Notes under the pieces: model-generated
Databases searched by the model: none
What the model was told of the DNA's origin: nothing
Seen by the model: only the letters and a program-made list of their open reading frames with translations
Translations under genes and position numbers: made by a program
Shown here: piece after piece, positions 40,288 through 52,647 of the stretch
Position numbering within the stretch: the first letter of the stretch is position 1
How the letters are laid out: every line of letters begins with the position of its first letter
NCBI GenBank assembly: GCA_036320915.1
Contig: JAXBDG010000009.1
Coordinates: forward strand, 1,054,001-1,118,000
Direction: 5' to 3'
Length of the DNA: 64,000 nt
From: Linnemannia elongata
Taxonomy: Eukaryota > Mortierellomycota > Mortierellomycetes > Mortierellales > Mortierellaceae

Positions 40288-43044
40288 CAAACGACCTTTT
40301 CTTCTCGAGGGGTTGCCTGGGGGGTCGTTGAGGGTCTAAAGATGGGATGATTGAGGTGGTGAATGCGAGGGGCACCCAACGGGCTAGAAGGTGCAACCAA
40401 AGAAGATGAACAGAGAGGGAAGCCAGCAATGTCAAGGTTTGCAAGCTGGACATTGAAGCGATTGGCCCTGATTGGTCGCCTCCACTGGAGTTTTTTTTGA
40501 AGAGGCTCTCCTGTGTCTTTGGCGCGTACAAAGAGAGAAAAAAAATGAAAAAAGAAAAATGCTCACAAGAAAAAAGAGGAGGAGGGACAAAAAAGCAATG
40601 TGGACGATCCAAAATAGCAGGAAGGTTGCCCACATCCCAAAAGCGGAACCAATTCATTTTATTTTTCAACCCCCATTGCCATTGAAGGAGAACCAGACCA
40701 CCATCTGCCTTGCCTGTTTGCTCCAAATAACATGCGCATAGTGCATATGGTGCTCCACTACGCCCCGTATGCAACGGTGATCGAGCGGAAAAGAAAAACA
40801 ATAGCCAGTCATACATTAGAAGTAAAAATAAAAAAAGGGGTGGCGTCCGTTCATTCATATGCTGTCCACATTGAAAACATCATCCTCCCTCTGCACATGT
40901 ATGTATGTCGGGCTGTTCTTTTCTTCAGCAGAAAAATCATTTTACTCATTCTATTTTTTCCTTTCTATCCCTTCATCTCACATTTGTCCCTGGGGTGGTC
41001 CTCACAACACAACACAACACCGAGGACAACCAAGCAAGGATAACCCTGGGTCATTCGCTGTTTTTGTTGTTGTTGTTGTTGATGTTGTTTGCCTCTCTGA
41101 TAAAAAAACCCGAGGGCTCAAAAAATACAGAGATTTTGGATGAGAGCCGAGATAAATTGCTTTTCCTTCCCACTTTTTGAATTGCGCCTCAGAAAAAGCG
41201 TTCATTGTCGACCGATGGTCGTTAGCTAATTAAACCTTTTGCCAGAAATAAAAACACTACAAGGAATGCAAGTCCCCTCCTCCTCATGAGGTATACGGCT
41301 CGCTCTTTGTTTGTCCAGGCTTGGTTTAGTGGTGGGGCGTGTCCTCCATTTTCCTAGATATGGCATAGTTCACCAGTAGGTTTCGATCTTTTGGTGACAC
41401 CAAACCCCACTAGACATTCCGGTCGTGCTGTCCCTGTGGACAGTATTTCTTGCGGCTGGCTTCCCATCAACAAAACGAGATTAGTTGTGCATAGTAGGTT
41501 GCTGTCAACAAAGATCGACCTGTCCGATTTGACAAATGGGGGTATGAATGCCATGCTGATAGACATATAACCATGCGCCATTGTTTTTTTCTTGTCGGCA
41601 AACGCCATAAATCTCTCCATTTCCTCAGCCTAAAGTCCAGTAAAACGAGTGTCACCTAAAAAAAGAAAAAAAAAAGATGGATCACTATAGATACCTTGTG
41701 CGTCTTAGGATTTAGTTCCATCACAAATCTTAGAAGCAGAACAACAACCAAGTTTTGTCTCTAATCACCACATTCTCTTCAAAATCCGCACTCCACCGAT
41801 CTACGTTTATGGGTATGTTCAAAAGGCGGCATCGAATCTGACAACGACCCACCTCTATCTGTTTGTGCGTCCATGGGTCATCCTACAACTCAATTGGAAT
41901 TAGAAACACGCCAAAAGAAAAAAAGAAACTTCCGCCGCGGACAATTATTGCACATATTTTCCTACAGCTCTCCGCTGCTGCTGCCGCTGCTGCCTCACTC
42001 TGCATATGTACCTATTTTTGAACAAACACCCCACCTCTTCAGCTAGACCCCAGGGGTGGTGCACACACACACAACTCCTGTGCATGCAAGGTACGGCACC
42101 GGTGAAAGGAGCTCTTATTTTAGAAACGCCCTCGTAATAAAAGAGCGAGGGGGGGGGCTTGGAAAAAGTAGCCAGAGCAAATTTCAACATCACACAAGCA
42201 TGCGTCCTTACTACTCTCTACCCTGCTTTCCTACTGCTCTATACTCTTTGAGACACCTCTTTGGCGCTGGCGCCACCTATCCACGGGCTTCATATTACAA
42301 TATATCCGGCATGGGAGCACTTTTCTCTTTTTCTTAAGTTCTATCATTCATTTCACCCACCATGGGCGAATATTCACACACGTACAGAACACCCCCCCTC
42401 CTTTTTTCACACACGCACACACACTCCACGTTTACATACCCTCTCTCCCTCTGGCAGCAAGCAAAGAAAAAAAAAATGCCCTTTGGTCGCGTTCAGTTAT
42501 TTTTGGCTTGTCTCTGCGAGCCAAATATATACAAATGAGGTGAGCACCTGGACAAGGTGTTGCCTACAAAGAGGTGATTTGGGGGGTGGGGTGGGGGGGT
42601 GGATGGATGGATCGATAGGTTTGCACAAATGTATGTACCTTCGTGGCATATCGCTTCCCACACAAAGAAGAGAAGCAAAGAAAATTTGAGGTGTGACAAG
42701 GATGCCTAGACCATCCCTTTTCTTACAAACCAAAATGTCTTAGATGCAAGCTGCTTGGACACCGACACCCTCCACATTTAATATAGAAAAAAGCTGACTT
42801 TTCTTGGAGCCACAGGTCGTAGTCATCTAGCTAGGCATTGGAGAGCATAGTCTGTACGCGTCTTCTGGTTTTTCTTTCTCTTAGTATGCGTTGAGAATGG
42901 AGCTTTGAGTCTGTAACACTTTGGCTGTCGTTCTTTTTTTCATGCTCTCCTTCCTTCCTTCCTTCCTTCACAAAGAGCAAAAATCCTGCAGTTAGTATGT
43001 AACAAGCAGACAAGAAGAGAGAGCAAGAGCATTTTCGTTTTGGC

Positions 43045-43057
43045 TATATAAAAAAGG
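43045..43057 (+). promoter_or_regulatory. orphan TATA-like element
   Basis: TATATAAAAAAGG pointing rightwards into the 3' end of LPMO-like copy B. No + strand coding region follows, so it may drive a non-coding or antisense transcript, or be a chance match. Confidence 0.25.
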
Positions 43058-43273
43058 AACGGGGTCTGATCATTGACTCTGTTCAAATCAACCATCCAAG
43101 AGACAAAAAAGAGAAAAGGTTATGCTTTAATGTAGTTTGAAGGATACGTGACAGTTATCTACTCTAGATAAAGTACGTATATTTTTTTTTTGTAAGGTAG
43201 AGGAGGGGATCGTAGTATGTTTCCGTACGGGAGGAATGGATGAAGAGGTTGGGTTTGGCTGACGTTATGACAT

Positions 43274-44215
43274 TTAGTGCCTGCCCTTGCCCTTCTTTCC
43301 CTTGCCCTTCTTGCTCTTGCCGACGATGGTGCTGACAAGTTTGGAGACTGGCCCGCTCACGTTACCGCCGCCTCCAATTTGGATATCCTACATAGCATAG
43401 AGCAAAAAAGAAAGGGGGCAAAGGTTAGTCATCGAGGTTCTAGCACTCAGGATACAACAGAACCCGTCATAGAGCAATAGAGCAATAGCAAAAAAAGAAA
43501 AAAGGATCAAGAAAAAAAAGAAACATGAACTTACAGCGCAAGAAGTGTACCACTCGCCCTTGTTCAACATCCACCGCCACTGAAGGAGGTAGGTACCTTG
43601 TGCACGAACAGGCACCTTAAAGCACCCACCACAAGCGCGCCTATCCGAGTTGGAATTTGGATTACAGTTCTTGTAGGGCAACAACGCAATCGTGTTCTTC
43701 AACAGCTGTTGCTGGGTAGGGTCCTTTCCATCCTTGTTCTTGGACAGGTTAATCTGGACCACGGTATTGTCCTCATTTTTCTCGGCATGGTTCTTGGCAG
43801 GCCATCTCACACACAAGGTATCACCCACTGTCGTAACCGTCATTCGACCGTACTTGCCGCCATAAGCCTTCGAAGGTGGGTTGGCACGGGTCTCATCAGA
43901 TCCAACATCTTTACCATGCTTGTGGTCTGAGCAAGGCAGGGCAGTGTTGGGGTTTCCGGCCTGCTGGTAGTGGCGCGAGGGGTCAGCAGAGTCGAGGGAT
44001 CCAAAGGCCTTTCCGAGAGGGAAGCGACGGGCGTAGCCGGTACAGCGACCGCCCTTGTCGGTCCAGTTTTGTTTGCCGCCGGACTTGTTGAACTTCCAAT
44101 CGATGCAGTCTGCCCAGGAATGGGCTTCGACGACGGTGTTGGGGGTCGAGGAGAGGGTGAGGAGGACCAAGGCGGTGGTGGCCAGGATTGTTGTGTATGT
44201 GGTTGAGAAGATCAT
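43274..44215 (-). CDS. secreted LPMO-like protein, copy B (one intron, basic tail)
   Basis: Exon 1 is 43535-44215 and exon 2 is 43274-43387; 264 residues; a 147-nt phase 0 intron (donor GTAAGT, acceptor ATGTAG) falls between TSCA and DIQI. The signal peptide of about 31 residues ends VVEA, leaving mature His1 in HSWADCIDWKFNKSGGKQ. It is near-identical in plan to copy A: the same Cys pattern, second His in WPAKNHAEKNE, and Tyr in EWYTSCA. Exon 2 adds a Gly-rich linker and a lysine-rich tail (KSKKGKGKKGKGRH) absent from copy A. Such a tail may tether the protein to anionic wall polymers or polyphosphate; this is inferred. Alternative: a non-catalytic copper-binding wall protein. Codon bias is weaker than in copy A. 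Confidence 0.8.
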
Positions 44216-44470
44216 CTTTTATAAGGGGGGGATTTGTGTGTGTAAAGTGATGGATGGGTAGATGTAGATGGCAGTCGCGTTTGAGAGAATGAAAAGAGTG
44301 GTATACAAAGGAAGGAAAAAGAAAAAAAATGAGTTACTTTTGGGATTCGTATCTTTTCTTTTGTGCGTCTTTGCTGTGTAAGGCACTAAAGGGTTTTTTG
44401 TTTTTGTAGAGAAGTGCTGGAATGATGAACAAGAGAGAAAGAGAGACAAAATATGGGCGAGATGATTACC

Positions 44471-44478
44471 TTTTTATA
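44471..44478 (-). promoter_or_regulatory. TATA-like element of LPMO-like copy B
   Basis: TATAAAAA on the - strand, about 256 nt upstream of the copy B start. Function inferred from position. Confidence 0.4.
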
Positions 44479-45412
44479 TCTCTTCCAGTTCCTTAATTGT
44501 AGTGTTCTCATACACTGGGAACTGGGGCTCAGGGGAAAAGGGGACCGGATAGGAGACAAAGGGGCGCCAACGACGTAGTAGAGAAGAGTAGGAGGAGTAG
44601 GAGGAATAGGAGGAATTATTTCGTTTGTCTTAATACAAGAAGGGAAGAAAAAGGGAAGGAGAAATAATAATAACAAATCCACGGGGAAGGGGAAGGGAAG
44701 GATTCGTTTACTAGAATAGAAACACAGCATGAACGAAGGATGAAGGAGAGAGAAAAGAAAGGCGGTTAGCATGGTCGGCAGAGGATGTGTGGGTTTCATT
44801 GTTAAAAAGGGACTTTTGCGTTAAAGGACATGCATCTCTCTCCAATGAGTGCAATCCATTGGTTCTCTTCACTTAAGCAATGTGTAAAGTCGAGTAGAGT
44901 AGAGTCAAGTAAAGGCAGAGCAAACAGTACCAGAGCCCCAGAGTCAGAGCCGTAGCCAAAGAATGAGAAATGCAAGGCGGATGATTAAAATAAGAAGATA
45001 TCAGTTTGGTGAGAGGGAGCAGAAAAGAACTATCAAAGCAAAAAGGTGAGAAAAAGCGAACATGGGTTTGAGAGAGAGAGAAAGGCAACCTTTTTAAAAA
45101 TAAAACCGCCAGTTTAACCCACCGCTGAAGCACGATGCTGATGCTACGTTGGACCACCCTTCTTTCACTCGAAGTAGTAGTCCAGGAACGAATCACTAAC
45201 GAAGGGCACCTTGATACCTCAGAGTGGTGAGATCTGAGGAATGTGCCATGTTTTGTTACGTGGTGCCTCCGTCTGTGCGGGCAAAAGAGCAAAAAGAGCA
45301 GCACGCGCTTCTCTCTCTCTCTCTCTCTCTCTGTCTCTTCCTTCCTACTCACTCTCTTGATAGTCACATATTCACCTCTGGACGCGCTCAAAAGTTACAA
45401 AAATACGGAAAC

Positions 45413-45831
45413 ATGAGCCATCGACACCACAATGCTCTTGACCAGCTGCCTCCGTAAGTACTAAACAGGCAATGCTGCTCTTCTCGAAATCACCGAGACC
45501 AATGTCCCTTGAACGTTGTAAATAGTCGAGGAGAGAGACAGAGAGAGAGAGGGGGAGGGGGGAAAAGGTTGGGAACACAATCGCTCAAACACGTAATAAA
45601 AGAACTGGGAACTCGTCGTTGTACTACTGCAGGAAATTGGATGAGAGCAAACGCCATGCCAGGAGATTTCCTATCTTGTCATGTCCTGCCCATGAGTCCA
45701 TAGTCCATGACTCGTTTGGAGTTCACGGAGGTGCTTTGTGTCTGAATAGTATCCATGGCTGTCTATTTTTTCGCCCTCTCCCTCTTCGGACCGTTATAAA
45801 ATACTTCTCCTTAATTATATATCGTGTCTAA
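45413..45831 (+). CDS. possible small two-exon gene, unknown function
   Basis: Exon 1, 45413-45453, reads MSHRHHNALDQLP and ends in a perfect GTAAGT donor. Exon 2, 45633-45831, follows acceptor CTACTGCAG and continues in frame (KLDESKRHARRFPILSC ... IIYRV, stop), giving about 79 residues. Phases match and the start context (AACATGAG) is acceptable. There is no recognisable domain; the Cys/His-containing middle and hydrophobic end are all that can be described. A chance pairing of splice motifs is possible. Confidence 0.22.
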
Positions 45832-46109
45832 AGAGAGCGAAGAAAGGTCCGGTTCCGGGCCCTTTCTTTTTTCATCATACATGGTCCATTTCTCTCACCT
45901 ACCTATGCTGGCTGACCATAGCCTTGACCACAACTCCTTCCCCCTCGTTTTCGTTGGGCAGAATAGATTATATTTCTCGACAGCACCGTCTCCTTATGCC
46001 TTTTAATCTTCCTCACAGCCATGTTGTCCTGGGGTTGAGATTGAGGTTGAGTTTGTGGTCCAGGTCGAGGCGGGGACGGGTTGTGGATATATGTTGTTCC
46101 TTGATATCC

Positions 46110-46197
46110 TACTGGCTGCCTATGATTTTACTGCTGGCTGCCTATGATTTTACTGCTGGCTGCCTATGATTTTACTGCTGGCTGCCTATGATTTTAC
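46110..46197. repeat. 22-bp minisatellite, four copies
   Basis: Unit TGCTGGCTGCCTATGATTTTAC is repeated nearly perfectly four times; the first copy differs at its 5' edge. Intergenic. Confidence 0.95.
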
Positions 46198-46742
46198 TTA
46201 GGATAAACCTTTGGAAAGGACGAGATGAGTGGAGTGACAATCGATACTGGGCTTTGGTGGTATGTCGTGGTATCAACAAGTGGGTTGGAATGTCCCCTAT
46301 TCGTGCACAGCAATAACCACCCCCTGTTTCCCTGTAATTCGTTTCCATATTCGAATAGTCATGCTTGCTGGCTGTGTGTTTTGAGTGGTCGATCATAATA
46401 ATTCGAACGACCCATGTTTTTTAGACCACGCGAGCAAAAAAAAACGAGTGGCGCCTCGAAGGAAAAACCTCAACGGGCATAATTGGCACGAAAAGGGCTC
46501 AAACGCTGCAGCTCTCCCTCTCTCTTTTTCTTTTGTATCCCTTCCCCTTCTTGTCCTCTTGCAAATTAAGGAGGGACCCATTGTTACAGACACAACAACA
46601 CTAATCAACCGCCTAGCGCCTTTGTCATCGCAAGTAGTCGTAAAAAAATGGATGCTTTTATGTATTTTTGTGTGAAAGTGATATGCGAAGGAGTGAATCT
46701 AAGTGTGTCTATGAATGGTCCTCAACTCAACAAGGTTTTTTT

Positions 46743-49648
46743 TTAGAAGACGTTGGCCATGACGCGCTTGACAACGCTAGGCTTCTTCATGTTCTTCTCC
46801 GACTCGCTGTCCATGACAGGTGCGACTGTGTCGAGGAAGCTCCGTCCAGTGTCGAGGTCAACATCGACCAGCTTGAGGATCTTGGTTTTTGCCCAGAACT
46901 TGTTTCCAAAGTACAGGATAAAAACAAAGGGAAGCGTCACGTAGGCCGACAGGAAGGCCTTGATGTCAAAGGGCGAGAAGGCGGTGTAACCCTGGCCGAT
47001 CAGAATGACCACACAGACAACGATCGTGTAGATGGGGCCGAAGGGGTACAAGTTCGAAATGAAGGGAAGATCGGAGAGGGCGCGACCCTGGGCCTTGTAG
47101 GCCATACGGAAGCGGATGTGAGAGAAGGCGATACCCAACCAGGCGATGAAACCGGTAGTTGAGGCCAAGGACAAGAGCCAGTTGTAAGCCTCACCCTGAC
47201 CGATCTGGGGGAGGGAGACAATAAAGGCCAAGCAACCGATCAAGGACGTGGCGAGGACACAGTAAATGGGGACACCCCAGCGGTTGACATAACCAAGGAA
47301 CTTGGGGGCATTGCCCTCCTTCGACAAGGTGTGAAGGGCACGGGAGGAGGCGTAAAGACCCGAGTTACCGGCAGAGAGGACAGCAACCAAGATGACAGCG
47401 TTCATAATGTCACCTCCGATGCTGATACCGGCATTGACAAAGACACGGGTGAAAGGCGAGGACTTGATGTCGCCGTCCTCGTTGGAAAGAGCCTCATCGT
47501 TGTAGGGGATAGTCATTCCGATGATCAAGATGGTAAGGACGTAGAACATCAAGATGCGCCAGAAAACCTGACGGATAGCACGGGGGACGTTCTTTCGGGG
47601 GTTCTTGGTCTCTCCGGCAGCGATTCCGACCAGCTCGGCTCCCTGGAACGAGAAACCGGCGTTCAGGAAGATCGAGAACAGACCAACGAAGCCACCGTGG
47701 AAGGGACCCATGTTGAAGATTCCAGTGCCGGGCTTGGGGGCTCCCTCGATGCGGGTACCGACAGCGCCACCGATGTAGAGGAAACCGACGATGATGAAAA
47801 CAAGGACGGCGAGGACTTTGATCAAACTGAGCCAGTACTCGGTCTCACCATAGGCCTTGACAGTGGTCATGTTGAGCGAGGTAAGGATGACGATGAAGAT
47901 AAGGGCCCACACCCAGCCTGGACAACTCTCTACTGGGATCCAGTATGAGATAATCAAGCCGGCGGCGACTAATTCAGTAGCAAGTGTAACGGACCAAGAG
48001 AACCAGTAGACCCAGCCTAATTAAGTTATGCGTGATTAAGATAGAAAATAGAACTCACTTGTTAGTGACATGAAAGAGAATGTACGACATTGCAAGCAAC
48101 ACGCTAGTGTCCAGCGATAGCACATGTATAAAGGAGTGCTGTTGTTCCAGCTCAGCCATATACCCCCAGGTTGCCACGTTGGAATGGCGTCCGCGGGGAA
48201 CAATGGTAGAGGTGAGAGGGTGGGTCTCTCATGGTTTCAATTGGGTACGTCCCGATCCACCAGGAGTTGAAGGGAGGAAAATCTTTTATAATTCTTCTTT
48301 CTCAAGGTGAACAGCGATAACAAAAACATAAGCACAGCGACATGGATACATACCGAGCATAAATCCTAGGGCAGGGTCAAAGAAGCGGGTTCCGTAAGCA
48401 TTGATAGATCCGGTAATGGGCAGGTAGGTGGCCATCTCGCCAAGAGACGACATGAAGCAGAAGACCATCGTTCCAATCAGGCAGTAGGCAATCATCGAGT
48501 AACCGGGGCCGGCAACTTGAATCGACACTCCCGAGGCCAAGAACAGACCCGTACCGATGGTTCCTCCTGCAAGAGCAGAGCGGAAAGAGAAAAGCGTGCA
48601 TGCATTTCGAGGACAAGAAAAAAAAAAAAAAAGAGTAAAACGGATACAGTTGCTGGTTAGCCGGATGGAGTTTGAACAATGGGGAAAGGGAAGGGAAGGG
48701 AAGGTTGAAGAGGAGGTCGAAAAAAAAAAAGTATGGTGCAGTAGTCAAACGTGCTATGAGATCATTTCTGGACATGCGGGTCAAAGTTGTGGTTGCTATG
48801 ATGTCCTCTCTTCCTTTCCACTTGCATTTCTTTGCTGTGGGTTCATTTTTTTTTGTTGCTGCTACTGCTGCTGATGTTATGCAAGGCAGTGAAGGCAAGA
48901 AAGGCAACGGCGCTCATATTATTTTGGTTTGTTTATGTTTGGCCGTTTTGAATGCAGGGCTGGTAGGGTTTTTTTGGGTTGGGCGTATCCGAGAGGGCGG
49001 AGGATAGCGAGAAATTGTGGTACAAGAAGGTAATACATGGACCTCAAAACGGCGATCTGTATCCCTCCGCCCTCTGCCGATTTGGTCGTTGAGGTGTACA
49101 AAACGTAAGGCAATCGTTTCATCCACCCGACCTTATCAGTTCATAACACATGCGGCCGAAAATGAAAGCGGGTGGTTGAAATGAAGTAGGTTTTGAGTGA
49201 CCGTCGAAAGAGAGCTTGTTGATAGTGAGGACTGGAGCAGGCTGTATGAACGACGTTGGAGGTGCTCTTCTCCTTGTTTGTTGTGGTGTTGTATTCAGGT
49301 TGCTTGTCGCTTGTAGTATTTTTTTTGAGATATTGAAGGAGGAAGGCGTGGGAGAATAAAGAGGAATGGCCAAAATGGGAGAATGGACGTGCATATGGAG
49401 GGTATGAGCATGGAATGATGAAGATGGGAAACCAAATGGAATGAGGAGGAGTAGGGGAGGACGGGTTGCTTACCGAGGGAGATCATGGTCAAGTGGCGAG
49501 CCTGGAGGTTACGCTGAAGACCCTGGCCGACCTGGGGAGTGTGGGAGGCGTTTTCGATGTCGTCGGAGAGGGGTTCGCCCTTGTGGTCGATGCCTTCTGC
49601 TGCTGGAGAACCCGACTCGCTGTACGAGTCCATCTCGATCTTAGTCAT
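46743..49648 (-). CDS. amino-acid permease (YAT family, basic/general type)
   Basis: Exons: 49474-49648, 48354-48566 and 46743-48016; 553 residues, the usual size. The N-terminal cytosolic tail ends QARHLTMISLGGTIGTGLFLASG, the hallmark of fungal YAT permeases. Further signatures are GYSMIAYCLIGTMVFCFMSSLGEMATYLP, FDPALGFMLGWVYWFSWSVTLATEL, FSFQGAELVGIAAGETKNPRKNVPRAI and LSAGNSGLYASSRALHTLSKEGNAPKF. Twelve membrane helices are expected and visible as hydrophobic blocks. It should import amino acids with protons at the plasma membrane; the pattern is closest to the lysine/arginine permeases, but substrate cannot be fixed. Intron 1 is 907 nt and intron 2 is 337 nt, much longer than others here. 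Coding codons are strongly optimised (ATC, GTC, GGC, AAG), suggesting high expression. Confidence 0.93.
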
Positions 49649-51251
49649 TATATGTTTGTTGTGTGTATGTATGTGTTTGTTGTGTTGGTAGAGGTGAAGG
49701 AGTTGGTGAGAAAGAGAGAGAGAGAGTGAATGCGTGAGTGTGTGAAGGAGGAAGGGTAGGGATGTGAGAGAGAGAAGGGAATGGTACAGTCGAAGAGGAA
49801 AGGGTATAATGCAGACGCAGGCAAAAGACAAAGAACAAAAGAAAGGAAAAAAAGAAAAGGGAAGGAAAGAGAAATACAAAGAGAAGAAAAGAGAGCGATC
49901 GAAGAAGAACAGAAAAGCAAACCCTTTTTATGTTGGTCTGTTTTTCTTTGTTTTCTGTGCTCTCGACAGTCAAGAGAAGGAAAAAACCAGGGTATACGGC
50001 AGTAGAGGGTACCAAAGAGCAGCAGCATACATACAGTACAGTACTAGCATCACAAAAAGCCCATTTGGCACATACAATCGCACACGAGCGATTACTGGAG
50101 TAACCAACCAAGCAGCGGATAAGCAACCAACCCAACGAAGTTCTTGCCACCACCGAGTCCCTCTTATTTTTTTGACGACTAACCTTCCTCTGCTCTATCC
50201 ACTTTCTATTCAATTCATACGTCGGAGAAAAAAGATCCAAGAAAAAAAAAGCTAAAAAAAATTCAAAGGTCCCTCTTCTCTCTCCCAGTGCGTCTAGGCA
50301 ATCAACCCAACCCAATGTCCCCTCTCTTCTTTTTTAGCGTTCAGGAGGATTGCCAGCTTTGGATTTTCTACTTGCGAGAGACTGACCGTGAGAGAGTCAG
50401 AAAAGGGGGATGATGGATCCCAATGGGAACAATAGGAATTTGAAAAGACAGTATCGGTTGTGAGTTGAACAACCGACACTCGTTTTTCTCAATTCCATTC
50501 GGTCTCATTCTTGATGACTCGGAAAGTATCATATCCCTTGAGCGGCCAAACGCACATGGACACAGCCATTGATTGCTTAACGCCGACGACAACGGCGACC
50601 CATGAGAACGGACAATGAACAAGAAAAGAAGAATGAAAGACGACAGGAGCGTCCATCAAACATACCGAGTATACTGCCACTGAACATGTACCTTCATCAA
50701 GGTGATGCAAAGTGACCCATTTTCAGGCAGAGGAGATAAAGGAATGAGAGTTAAGGCGAACAAAACCGAATGACTGTCTTTGACTATTCATTCAACCCCA
50801 ATACTCGGAGATAAGCACTATTAAGACAAAAGGGCAATGTTTCTTCGTTTGTTTGACAAATAAACCTACTTTTGTTTGTTTGTTTGTTTATCGTTGTAGA
50901 CAAATGAAAACAGGCAACACAGGGCAGGGGAGCAGGAGAGGGGGTATGTGCAGGAGGGCAGGAGCAGGGGAATGTAGGGGGGTTGAAAGTGTAAACAAAT
51001 GCTTGTAGTTGCAACGGTTCTTGAAAGATTTTTTGTTTTTTTGTTTTGCTCTTTTTTTTCATTGTTGACAAGATTTTGGCCTTTTTTTTTCTTCAAGTTG
51101 TAGGTAATACACCTGTCCACTGCGATTGACTAACTGAACGAAAAAGCCGCCGCCTTGATCGAGAGAGCATCAAGAGAGCAACACAAGTTCATATGTATGA
51201 GAGAACAGCAAGAAAGAACAAGGTCATTTATGTAGGCTTCATTGACACAAA

Positions 51252-51362
51252 TTATGTTACACGGCAACCGCCATCATTAGTTAGCAGTAGCACGGCTACG
51301 CCGTCCAGATGAATCTCCTGTGTAGTACTACCCCGGCCGTACTCTCTGTTAAAGAAGTTCAT
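51252..51362 (-). CDS. short open frame, possibly coding (36 aa)
   Basis: ATG-initiated frame beginning MNFFNREYGRGSTTQEI and ending GGCRVT. Its composition is unlike the low-complexity frames around it. An acceptor-like TTTTAG lies just upstream, so it could be a terminal exon. No domain recognised. Confidence 0.12.
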   Translation of the reverse strand: MNFFNREYGRGSTTQEIHLDGVAVLLLTNDGGCRVT

Positions 51363-51663
51363 TGATCTGAGCCATCCGGCTCTAAAATACATAGTATATT
51401 ATCGACTGTTCGGTATCCGTACCGATGTATCACCGCCGTCCCTCCTTGCCCTTCACGCTTTTCTCAGATAAAGCCAGAAGGAAGAGAGGCCGCCGAGGAA
51501 GAGTGAAGGAGGGGTGTCGCATGATGGGTCAATTGTAAGGATCCAATCAAGGTCCTTTTATTCCAATCCTCAAAGTCCGATCCCTTCTCTCCCCCGCGCT
51601 CTTCTTTTCGTTTTCTGTGTGCCTCGTCTAAGTACAGTACGATGATGACGAAGATGCTCTGTC

Positions 51664-51690
51664 TTTTTTTTTTTTTTTTTTTTTTTTTTT
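51664..51690. repeat. oligo-dT tract (27 nt)
   Basis: T run followed by a short GTGTCT-type repeat (TCTGTGTCTGTGTCTGCGTC). Confidence 0.95.
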
Positions 51691-52608
51691 CGATTCTGTG
51701 TCTGTGTCTGTGTCTGCGTCTGCGTAGAAAATTATTTCCGCCCTTTGTCCAGGGACAGGGACTGGACTGAACTTGGCTGAACCCGACAAAGAGAAAAAGA
51801 CAGACGCGCCCTTATTGGCCCTTTGAACCTTTTGGCCCTTTTGGCATTTCGTACTCTTTTTTTTTTTCTCTCTCTCTTTCTCTCGTCCCTTCTTGACCTT
51901 CGCTTCACCTCTCTTCTCTATTTTTTCTTCCCTATTGGGTGGATCGGTTCGAAAACTGTGGGGTGAAGTGAGAAAAAGAAAACGAAATGATGATGTGTGT
52001 AACCGAGGAGTACAGAAAGCGAATGAGTAAAAGGAGAAATGGCGAGGGGTACAAGAAAAGAGATGAAAAAGAGAAAATGATGGAGGGAGAGGGAGAGAAA
52101 AAGAAGTGGAGTAGCCTAAGAGGTGCATGGAAGGGGGATGAGTAATGCCGTCATGGTACCAGTGCCAACTACTGTACACAGAGGTGGGAAAAAGGAGGAC
52201 ATTTCCTATTCTGGATCTGTTTTATGAGCACTTTGATTCCTCTTTCAACAAACCTAAAGGCAAATACTGCCCTTCCTCCCCCTCCGTTCTTCTTTAACAT
52301 AACCAGCCAATAAACACGGGCAATAGCGAAGGGATGAAAGGATCTAGACGGTGGAGAATGAGAGGGGGGTCTATTGTCTACCACTTCAAGTGATTGACTC
52401 ACATCACCCGAACCTTCTTCATGAATGAGAGGGTCAGGGACCTTCTCCACGTCTTCTCTCCCTCTGCAACTCTTGGTCCAGTCCAGTCCAGCCCATTTTC
52501 TTTTTCCGTCGTGTTACTCATCTTCATCATCCGGGTCAACTGGACACTTCACTAAACAAATTTTGTCATTCTTTGTTTGTTACAGACCTGACCACCTCTG
52601 TCGATCGA

Positions 52609-52611
<3 letters not shown>

Positions 52612-52646
<35 letters not shown>
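52612..52646. repeat. oligo-dT tract (35 nt)
   Basis: Uninterrupted T run close to the left edge of the degraded-gene stretch. Confidence 0.95.

Positions 52647-52647
<1 letters not shown>

Larger units (their letters stand above)
40112..43273. other. intergenic region between the LPMO-like paralogs
   Basis: The first ~200 nt are the copy A promoter. No gene is recognised in the remaining ~3 kb. Short frames at 40283-41200 and 42000-42700 are low-complexity or lack starts. A TATATAAAAAAGG motif on the + strand at about 43045 has no downstream + strand gene. Confidence 0.6.
44216..46742. other. intergenic region between LPMO-like copy B and permease
   Basis: The left part is the copy B promoter. 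A low-confidence two-exon gene is noted at 45413-45831 and a 22-bp minisatellite at 46110-46197. CT-dinucleotide runs occur near 45310-45335 and GA runs near 45535-45555. Nothing else is recognised. Confidence 0.55.

Noticed and set aside
46668..47948. Long antisense open frames over the permease
   Set aside because: Same cause: strongly biased sense codons leave the opposite strand open.
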